From positions 23,387 to 33,415 of the forward strand of contig DGTJ01000004.1 in NCBI GenBank assembly GCA_002393725.1: a stretch of DNA of 10,029 nucleotides. Direction: 5' to 3'. Origin of the DNA: Prevotella sp. UBA4339 (GTDB lineage Bacteria > Bacteroidota > Bacteroidia > Bacteroidales > Bacteroidaceae). Below are positions 1 to 4,649 of this stretch, in pieces. How positions within the stretch are numbered: the first letter of the stretch is position 1; each line of letters starts with the position of its first letter. Under the pieces are notes generated by a model, which was not told where the DNA came from, ran no database searches, and worked only from the letters and a program-made list of their open reading frames with translations. The position numbers and the translations under genes are program-made.

Positions 1-927
1 CTCAACCTCACCGACGAGCAGTATGAGGCCGCCTACGAGATCAACCTCGACTACCTGATGGGAGTGACAGGCCGTTCTGACGTTTTCGGCACATACTGGG
101 AGCGCCGCAACCTCGACCTCAGCTACATCTTGCTCGACTGGCAGTGGAACGCCTACATCGCAGCCACATATTTCTATCGCCCACTCTACTGGGAGGCAGG
201 CTACTGGCACTTCGGCATCTACCGCCGCTACCCGCACCGCGACTACTTCTACTTCGGGCGCCCACACTTCTACGCCACTTATCGCGGTGCTCACGCTTGG
301 CACGCTCACGGGGCACACGGATACTACTACGGACGCAGAGACCACTTCCGCTCTCCCAGCAGATCACACTTCGGTATGCACGACCGCTGGAATCGTGGCG
401 ACTTCCGCAATCACCACAACAGCTCTACACGCATGATTGGCGGACGTAACGGCAGAGGTATCGAGCGCAATAACCGCAGCATCGAGCGCAGCAATAGAGC
501 TCTGGAGCGCAGCAACCGCTCGCTGGAGCGCAGCAACAGGGCACTGGAGCGAAGCAACAGGGCACTTGAGCGCAACAACAGAGCTCTTGAGCGCAATAGC
601 CGCAGCATCGAGCGTAACATCGAGCGCAACAATCGCAGCATCGAACGCAACAATCGCAGCATAGAGCGCAATAGCAATGGCTCATTCGGGGGTAACAGAA
701 ACTCTGGCTCATTTGGAGAAGGCTCTCGCAGCAGTTCGTCACCCAGCCGCAGCGTATCGCCAACACGCAGCAGCAGAAGCTCCAGCTTCGGAGGTTCACG
801 CAGCGGAGGCTCGTTCGGAGGTTCACGCAGCGGAGGCTCATTCGGTGGAGGCAGTGCTCACGGAGGAGGTAGCTCTCACGGTGGAGGCAGCTCTCACAGT
901 CACGGCACCTTCGGTGGCCACAGATAA
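1..927 (+). CDS. Aromatic/His-rich basic protein with Arg-rich heptad repeat, 5'-truncated
   Basis: The reading frame is open from the first base, so the gene begins upstream; 308 residues are visible. The ATG at 58 is unlikely to be the start because the preceding codons (LNLTDEQYEAAYEIN...) read as normal protein. Three parts are visible. Residues about 1-120 are rich in Tyr, Trp, Phe and His (for example YWERRNLDL, FYFGRPHFY). Residues about 154-227 are a heptad repeat of the form (I/L)ER(N/S)NR(A/S). The rest is a Ser/Gly/Arg tail ending in Gly-Gly-Ser-His units. The composition is strongly basic. The N-terminus is missing, so a signal peptide cannot be judged. I recognise no catalytic domain. 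Secretion is only suspected, from the low-complexity, aromatic-rich character. It converges on the phosphatase gene with 21 bp between stop codons and no visible terminator hairpin. Confidence 0.8.
   Translation, partial: LNLTDEQYEAAYEINLDYLMGVTGRSDVFGTYWERRNLDLSYILLDWQWNAYIAATYFYRPLYWEAGYWHFGIYRRYPHRDYFYFGRPHFYATYRGAHAWHAHGAHGYYYGRRDHFRSPSRSHFGMHDRWNRGDFRNHHNSSTRMIGGRNGRGIERNNRSIERSNRALERSNRSLERSNRALERSNRALERNNRALERNSRSIERNIERNNRSIERNNRSIERNSNGSFGGNRNSGSFGEGSRSSSSPSRSVSPTRSSRSSSFGGSRSGGSFGGSRSGGSFGGGSAHGGGSSHGGGSSHSHGTFGGHR
460..681 (+). repeat. 21-bp in-frame tandem repeat encoding Arg-rich heptads
   Basis: Eleven consecutive units starting with an Ile or Leu codon followed by GluArg lie inside the first gene. 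Ten are 21 bp; the eighth (607-618) is only 12 bp and encodes IERN. Units 523-543 and 544-564 differ at one base, as do 619-639 and 640-660, which suggests recent unit duplication by slippage or recombination. All unit lengths are multiples of three, so copy-number change would alter protein length but not frame. Confidence 0.9.
787..840 (+). repeat. Two 27-bp direct repeats encoding FGGSRSGGS
   Basis: Positions 787-813 and 814-840 are two adjacent copies differing only at the last base (tcg versus tca). They encode the Gly/Ser/Arg part of the C-terminal tail of the first gene. The tail then continues with shorter Gly-Gly-Ser-(Ser)-His units to the stop codon. Confidence 0.85.
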
Positions 928-948
928 TACGATAGATAAGACAACGGC

Positions 949-1455
949 TCAGAGCTCGAGTATCCTGACCTCAGCGTTGGTCATCCGCTGAACCTCGTTC
1001 ATCTGTTTTCCATAATATACTGCCTGGACGGCTTTGTTTATGATGCCATGACCCACGGCCAGCACCTTCTTTCCCGGAAATGTAGTCTTTACATAAGCGA
1101 TGAATTCGCGAGCCCGGGAAAGGAGGTTTTCTAATGTCTCAATGTCGTCAGGCCACACCTCGCCCTTCAGATCAGGAATATAGCGACCGGTAAAGCTCCC
1201 CCAGTCGCGCTCACGCAGCAAAGGTGTCTGCACCACCTCGAGGCAGTGGGGTTCGGCAATGACAGCTGCAGTATCCACAGAGCGCTTCAGGTCGCTGGAG
1301 ATGACAGCAGAGAAATCCTCTGACGCCAACCGGTCTCTCACCTCCTCAGCCTGATGAATGCCGTTGGCAGTTAGCTGCCCCTGCGTCTGACCTTGCATTA
1401 TCTGATTGACATTATCGACAGTCTCACCGTGCCTCACTAAGTATAAAATCGTCAT
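949..1455 (-). CDS. Histidine phosphatase family protein (phosphoglycerate mutase-like)
   Basis: This 168-residue protein belongs to the histidine phosphatase (phosphoglycerate mutase-like) superfamily, which forms a phosphohistidine intermediate to hydrolyse or transfer phosphate. The signature LVRHGET lies at residues 6-12, giving the nucleophile H9 with R8. R58 follows in SDLKR, E82 in LRERDWG is the likely proton donor, and the second catalytic His is H136 in AVGHGI. It has no signal peptide and is probably cytoplasmic. Its length is shorter than typical dPGM (about 230-250 residues) and fits broad-specificity phosphatases, such as CobC/PhoE-like enzymes; the substrate cannot be assigned. 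The ATG at 1455 is preferred over the in-frame GTG at 1461 because a -7 box at 1473-1480 would leave almost no leader for the GTG. It is divergent from the downstream membrane protein gene. Confidence 0.9.
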   Translation of the reverse strand: MTILYLVRHGETVDNVNQIMQGQTQGQLTANGIHQAEEVRDRLASEDFSAVISSDLKRSVDTAAVIAEPHCLEVVQTPLLRERDWGSFTGRYIPDLKGEVWPDDIETLENLLSRAREFIAYVKTTFPGKKVLAVGHGIINKAVQAVYYGKQMNEVQRMTNAEVRILEL

Positions 1456-1472
1456 ATTCACTTTTTTGTGTG

Positions 1473-1480
1473 CAAAATTA
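1473..1480 (-). promoter_or_regulatory. -7 box (TAATTTTG) of the histidine phosphatase promoter
   Basis: On the minus strand this is TAATTTTG, an exact match to the Bacteroidetes TAnnTTTG element, ending 17 nt before the preferred ATG. No clear TTTG is seen at the -33 position, where GGTG would lie. The predicted leader is very short. Confidence 0.5.
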
Positions 1481-1488
1481 CTAAAATA

Positions 1489-1520
1489 TTTGCTGAATTC
1501 ACCTTATTTTATTAAATTTG
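1489..1520 (+). promoter_or_regulatory. Promoter of the HdeD-like membrane protein gene
   Basis: TTTG at 1489-1492, a 20 nt spacer and TAAATTTG at 1513-1520 match the Bacteroidetes sigma-ABfr-type -33/-7 pattern. The ATG lies 28 nt after the -7 box. The leader is A-rich with no Shine-Dalgarno sequence. The upstream half overlaps the region needed by the divergent phosphatase promoter. Confidence 0.65.
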
Positions 1521-1548
1521 CACCGTAAAACCAAAGATAACAACAGAA

Positions 1549-2250
1549 ATGAAGATATTACAGAGTTCCGTTTTCCGCTCCATCTGCGCAATAGCAATCG
1601 GCATAATGCTTGTCAAGTATCCCGGTAATACTGTTACTTGGATTACAGTTGCCATCGGCATATTGTTCCTTTTATCCGGTATCATCTCCATAGTGGTATA
1701 TTTGCATACATTAAGGCAGGCAAACAAACAGGAGTCGCTGCCCGACGGAGCATACCTTACCGATGCAGAAGGAAACCGCATGGCGATAGTAAAGCCCACT
1801 TTTCCGATAGTAGGAATAGGCAGCGCCATTCTCGGACTTCTGCTTGCCCTCACTCCGAATGTGTTCAACACAGCCCTGATGTATATCATCGGCTTAATAC
1901 TCATACTGGGAGCCATCAATCAGTTTATGAACCTGCTCAGTGTACGCAGTTTCGGAAAGATCGGCTTCGGCTTCTGGGTTTCCCCAAGTGTCATCCTGCT
2001 GGCAGGAATCTTTGTGATCATCAAGCCCCTTGCCCCTGCAGCTATGGCGATGGTGGTGCTCGGGTGGTGCTCACTACTCTACGGTGTGACAGAGCTTATC
2101 AACGCCATAAAGATTCATAACGAGAAGCGCAAATTCGCAAAGGCTCAGGAAATCCCTGTGGCTGAGGAGGTAACAGAAGGCACGGCGGAAAGCGCCACAG
2201 AGAGCGCTGAGAGCGCAACAGAGAATACTCCTACTGTCACAGAATCCTAA
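1549..2250 (+). CDS. HdeD/DUF308-like inner-membrane protein
   Basis: A 233-residue integral membrane protein with six likely transmembrane helices, at about residues 8-23, 29-51, 84-101, 107-128, 141-159 and 162-184. They come in pairs separated by a hydrophilic loop (about 53-80) and a shorter one. Paired glycine-rich helices (for example IGIMLVKYPG, LGLLLALTP, LAGIFVIIKP) are the pattern of the HdeD/DUF308 family, where E. coli HdeD is linked to acid resistance; no biochemical role can be given here. Residues about 191-233 form a soluble tail, basic at first (NEKRKFAK) and then rich in Glu, Ser, Thr and Ala with a repeated ESATE motif. The gene has its own promoter and its stop codon overlaps that of the convergent gene by 4 bp. 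The family call is by fold pattern, so moderately sure. Confidence 0.75.
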   Translation: MKILQSSVFRSICAIAIGIMLVKYPGNTVTWITVAIGILFLLSGIISIVVYLHTLRQANKQESLPDGAYLTDAEGNRMAIVKPTFPIVGIGSAILGLLLALTPNVFNTALMYIIGLILILGAINQFMNLLSVRSFGKIGFGFWVSPSVILLAGIFVIIKPLAPAAMAMVVLGWCSLLYGVTELINAIKIHNEKRKFAKAQEIPVAEEVTEGTAESATESAESATENTPTVTES

Positions 2251-2849
2251 AGCAGCACGGTCTTATAGAACTGGGCCTTACGTTCTGGTTTCATGGGATA
2301 AGCCCTTGAACTGCTGGGCATACGGTAAAGGCGAAGCTCACGATCGCCGAGCGAAAAAGACGCATACTCCCCTACCTTAGGAGGATTGATGGCAAACTGC
2401 CGGCAGGCTATCTCGGTAGCCAGCTGACCTGCAGTCACTACTTTCGTGCATTCCGGTAGTCTGCCGAGCATTGCATGAAGGTCGGTCTCTTCAATCACCT
2501 CCAGATCCTTGTCAGAAGCCGTTCCTGTGGTGCGGCGAATCCTGGTACATGTATCAAAGAGAGCAATACCCTGCTCTCTAAGGAACGGGATAAGGATATC
2601 CAGTCGGAAGGTCTTATTGGCGGCATCCACGAAATGCTCCTTGTCGCCAAAGAAGAGTATACCGAAGATGCGCCACATATCATTGATGAAATTCGGGTAA
2701 TAGAACTCCATCGACCATCTCTTCTCCGACGGAGGGAAGGTGCCAAGCATCAGCACCCGGGCATTTTCAGGCAGGAAAGGCTCGAAGGGATGAGTCTCAA
2801 CCTCACTGCAAAGTGTCTGACCCCTTGTGAGGTCCGGGTCACTTCTCAT
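2247..2849 (-). CDS. Uracil-DNA glycosylase superfamily protein (hypoxanthine-DNA glycosylase-like)
   Basis: A 200-residue cytoplasmic protein of the uracil-DNA glycosylase superfamily, which removes damaged bases from DNA. The N-terminal motif VLMLGTFPPS (residues 32-41) matches the glycine-rich loop of the fold. It is followed by EFYYPNFINDMW (48-59), which resembles the FYY...N..W segment of family 6 hypoxanthine-DNA glycosylases, making N56 the candidate catalytic residue. MPSSSRA (177-183) is the C-terminal DNA-intercalation-type loop. Which base it removes cannot be told; Mug-like G:T/U activity is the alternative. An upstream in-frame extension to 3008 exists but lies wholly within udk and reads as low-complexity Ser/Arg. 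The ATG at 2849 is chosen: it overlaps the udk end by 11 nt and has AAGGAGG 9 nt upstream. It is the last gene of the EEP-udk operon. Confidence 0.8.
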   Translation of the reverse strand: MRSDPDLTRGQTLCSEVETHPFEPFLPENARVLMLGTFPPSEKRWSMEFYYPNFINDMWRIFGILFFGDKEHFVDAANKTFRLDILIPFLREQGIALFDTCTRIRRTTGTASDKDLEVIEETDLHAMLGRLPECTKVVTAGQLATEIACRQFAINPPKVGEYASFSLGDRELRLYRMPSSSRAYPMKPERKAQFYKTVLL

Positions 2850-3477
2850 TACGCATCTCCTCCTTGACCTCTTTGGAGAACAGCTCGATGTATGTGCGGA
2901 GGATATCGATGCCGCGCTTGTTCTCCCTGCCCCAGGGGATGATAAGGTCAGCGAACTTCTTCGTAGGCTCGATAAACTGCTCGTGCATCGGCTTAACGTC
3001 ATTCTCATAATGGTCGAGTACCATATCTACGGTACGCCCGCGCTCAACGACATCACGGCGGATGTTTCGGATAAGCCGCACATCGCTGTCGGTATCTACG
3101 AATATCTTCAGGTCCATCATGTCGCGCAGCTTCTTGTAATGAAGCGTCATGATGCCCTCAAGTATGATTACAGGCTTAGGTTCAAGATGGACAGTCTCTG
3201 GAAGGCGGTTCGACAGTACATACGAATATGTCGGCTGCTCGATAGCCTCACCATTCTTCAGCTTCTTTATATGTTCAGTCAGCAGCTTCCAGTCGAAAGC
3301 ATCAGGATGGTCAAAGTTTATCTGTTTTCTCTCTTCAGGAGTAAGCTCTGTTGTATCATTATAATAAGAGTCCAGAGGTATCACAGTTGCGCAATGTGGC
3401 GGCAGAGCCTTTGATATACGCTTTACTACGGTGGTCTTTCCTGAACCGGAACCACCGGCTATTCCAATGATAATCAT
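2839..3477 (-). CDS. udk: Uridine kinase
   Basis: A 212-residue cytoplasmic kinase of the uridine kinase/phosphoribulokinase P-loop family. It phosphorylates uridine (and cytidine) to the monophosphate with NTP, in the pyrimidine salvage pathway. The Walker A motif GGSGSGKTT lies at residues 8-16. D36 in LDSYYND is the conserved acidic residue near the nucleoside site, and NFDHPDAFDW (54-63) is the family signature. EGIM (107-110) follows, and RDVVERGR (141-148) is the Arg-rich lid. Its length matches the usual 205-215 residues and no key motif is missing. It starts 9 nt after the stop codon of the secreted EEP enzyme and overlaps the glycosylase gene by 11 nt, so the three are almost certainly co-transcribed. 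Confidence 0.95.
   Translation of the reverse strand: MIIIGIAGGSGSGKTTVVKRISKALPPHCATVIPLDSYYNDTTELTPEERKQINFDHPDAFDWKLLTEHIKKLKNGEAIEQPTYSYVLSNRLPETVHLEPKPVIILEGIMTLHYKKLRDMMDLKIFVDTDSDVRLIRNIRRDVVERGRTVDMVLDHYENDVKPMHEQFIEPTKKFADLIIPWGRENKRGIDILRTYIELFSKEVKEEMRNEK
2859..2865 (-). promoter_or_regulatory. Shine-Dalgarno sequence deciding the glycosylase start
   Basis: Read on the minus strand this is AAGGAGG, 9 nt before the ATG at 2849 and inside the 3' end of udk. Strong Shine-Dalgarno sites are uncommon in this phylum, so it supports both the short start and independent or coupled translation after udk. It may equally be a by-product of the Lys-Glu-Glu codons of udk. Confidence 0.5.
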
Positions 3478-3486
3478 ATCTGATAG

Positions 3487-4536
3487 TTATTTCTGTTCCT
3501 TGATAAGATAAACTACTGTTGGGAGGTGGTCGCTATAGCCATCGAGCCACACGCCACCGGCATGGGTACGCAAGGTGTTGCCCTTGTACTTACCCTCCTT
3601 CTGGAAAAGATAATCACGACGGAATATCTGATGCGAGAAGAGCTTCAGAGTAGAATAGTCCCTCGTCTTGTCCCTGTCAAGCAGACTTGGCGAGAGTATG
3701 ATCTGGTCGAAGAGGTTCCAGGCACCATTATACATCAGCGTGCCTGTGCCCGAAGCAAGCACATCCCACCAAGGATTGTAGAGGTCGCCATCGCCCACAT
3801 CACTGATCTTCCTCTTTGCCCCCAGGCACTTGGCCATTGACTTGTCCTGCGGGTCATCGTTCATATCGCCCATTATAAGCAGCTTCACATTAGGATCATC
3901 GGCGATAAGCGAGTCTTTCACCACTCTCAGCTGCGACCCGCCTTCTTCACGATAGAAAGATGTAGCTCCACGAGAAGGGAGGTGATTGACAATGATAGTG
4001 ACATGCTCACCAGCCATCGTACCGCTGACAACGAGGAATCCGCGCGTAGCACGCAGCGAGTCCTGCGGCAGTCTATAGATATAAGGTACGAGCTTAGAGT
4101 TACGGACAGAGAAGAGGGCTGGATTATAAAGAAGGGCACAGTCCACACCTCGCTGGTCAGGACCCTCGATATGCACGAACTTGAAATTCCTGGCCTTCAG
4201 AGGCTCCTCGTTGCAGAGATCTTCGAGGCACTTGGCGTTTTCCACCTCAGCCACACCGATAGCCGCACATCCCACCTTCGGGAGCTTGTCGGTTCCCATC
4301 TCGGAAAGCACTCGTGACATATTGCGGAGTTTATGGCTGTATTTCAGCCCGGTCCACTTGTTGGTACCATCGGGAAGATACTCATAGTCATTGTGTCCTG
4401 CATCATGACAGGTGTCGAAAAGATTCTCAAGATTGTAGAAGCCAATTCCATACACGGAATACTTCTTCTGCGCCATAGCGCAATTCATGCCCAAGAGTAT
4501 CAGGCATGTTAGCAGTAATAATCCAGACTTTTTCAT
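3487..4536 (-). CDS. Secreted endonuclease/exonuclease/phosphatase (EEP) family protein
   Basis: A 349-residue phosphodiesterase or nuclease of the EEP (DNase I-like) superfamily, which uses divalent metal to cleave phosphoester bonds. Residues 1-22 are a signal peptide with an AMA|Q signal peptidase I site, so the enzyme leaves the cytoplasm; GMNC at 16-19 is a poor lipobox. The fold's motifs appear in order: N35 in FYNLEN, E97 in GVAEVEN, DQRGVDCALLYN (127-138), H185 in VNHLPSR, D224 and N226 in MGDMNDD, and D336/H337 in YSDHLP. All expected catalytic residues are present. Close relatives may act on DNA, RNA, nucleotides or phosphoinositides, and the sequence does not decide. It heads the leftward operon with udk and diverges from the TonB-dependent receptor-like gene across a palindromic promoter region, which suggests a shared job in using phosphodiester substrates. 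Confidence 0.9.
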   Translation of the reverse strand: MKKSGLLLLTCLILLGMNCAMAQKKYSVYGIGFYNLENLFDTCHDAGHNDYEYLPDGTNKWTGLKYSHKLRNMSRVLSEMGTDKLPKVGCAAIGVAEVENAKCLEDLCNEEPLKARNFKFVHIEGPDQRGVDCALLYNPALFSVRNSKLVPYIYRLPQDSLRATRGFLVVSGTMAGEHVTIIVNHLPSRGATSFYREEGGSQLRVVKDSLIADDPNVKLLIMGDMNDDPQDKSMAKCLGAKRKISDVGDGDLYNPWWDVLASGTGTLMYNGAWNLFDQIILSPSLLDRDKTRDYSTLKLFSHQIFRRDYLFQKEGKYKGNTLRTHAGGVWLDGYSDHLPTVVYLIKEQK

Positions 4537-4557
4537 ATAAAAAACATTTTATGGGGG

Positions 4558-4565
4558 CAAAGATA
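4558..4565 (-). promoter_or_regulatory. -7 box (TATCTTTG) of the EEP-udk-glycosylase operon
   Basis: On the minus strand this reads TATCTTTG, an exact TAnnTTTG match, 21 nt before the EEP start codon at 4536. The -33 position, about 20 nt further up, falls on 4586-4589 and shows no good TTTG. Expression may therefore need an activator or be weak. Confidence 0.6.
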
Positions 4566-4609
4566 CAAATTTTTTTCGAAACTTTTTATCTAGAATCGTT
4601 TTTTTTTCG

Positions 4610-4617
4610 TATCTTTG
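4610..4617 (+). promoter_or_regulatory. -7 box (TATCTTTG) of the receptor-lipoprotein operon
   Basis: TATCTTTG matches TAnnTTTG exactly and mirrors the minus-strand box. It lies 32 nt before the ATG at 4650. Nine consecutive T residues (4599-4607) precede it. The -33 slot for a 20 nt spacer is again 4586-4589, without a clear TTTG. The leader is AT-rich with no Shine-Dalgarno sequence. Confidence 0.6.
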
Positions 4618-4649
4618 CCCCATAATTATAATTATCTAAAATAACGCTT

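Larger units (their letters stand above)
4554..4621. repeat. 13-bp perfect inverted repeat in the divergent intergenic region
   Basis: GGGGCAAAGATAC (4554-4566) and GTATCTTTGCCCC (4609-4621) are exact reverse complements, centred at 4587.5 with a 42 bp AT-rich interior. The interior contains T runs at 4570-4576 and 4599-4607. Each arm contains a -7 box directed outward. The spacing is too long for a compact terminator hairpin, and both flanking genes start here rather than end, so a promoter or regulatory role is the better reading. Confidence 0.85.

Noticed and set aside
460..681. Possible CRISPR-like or intergenic tandem array
   Set aside because: Units are contiguous with no spacers, keep reading frame, and lie within a long open frame.
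411..841. Long minus-strand and alternative-frame ORFs across the heptad region, Leu/Arg- or Cys-rich
   Set aside because: They are by-products of the 21-bp repeat: a tandem repeat with a unit divisible by three is open in several frames. Their composition is low-complexity and the plus-strand frame is continuous with the non-repeat protein on both sides.
1456..1461. GTG start for the histidine phosphatase, two residues upstream
   Set aside because: The -7 box at 1473-1480 would place the start of transcription almost on this codon. The ATG at 1455 starts right at the first beta-strand before the RHGE motif.
2850..3008. Upstream extension of the glycosylase reading frame
   Set aside because: It lies entirely within udk, is Ser/Arg low-complexity and is not part of the glycosylase fold. 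The ATG at 2849 with AAGGAGG 9 nt upstream is a better start.
4490..4534. Lipoprotein signal on the EEP enzyme (Cys at residue 19, GMNC)
   Set aside because: The residues before the Cys do not make a lipobox, while AMA|Q at 20-23 is a good signal peptidase I site.
4554..4621. Inverted repeat read as a bidirectional terminator
   Set aside because: The genes on both sides begin here rather than end. The arms are separated by 42 bp and contain -7 promoter boxes at sensible distances from both start codons.
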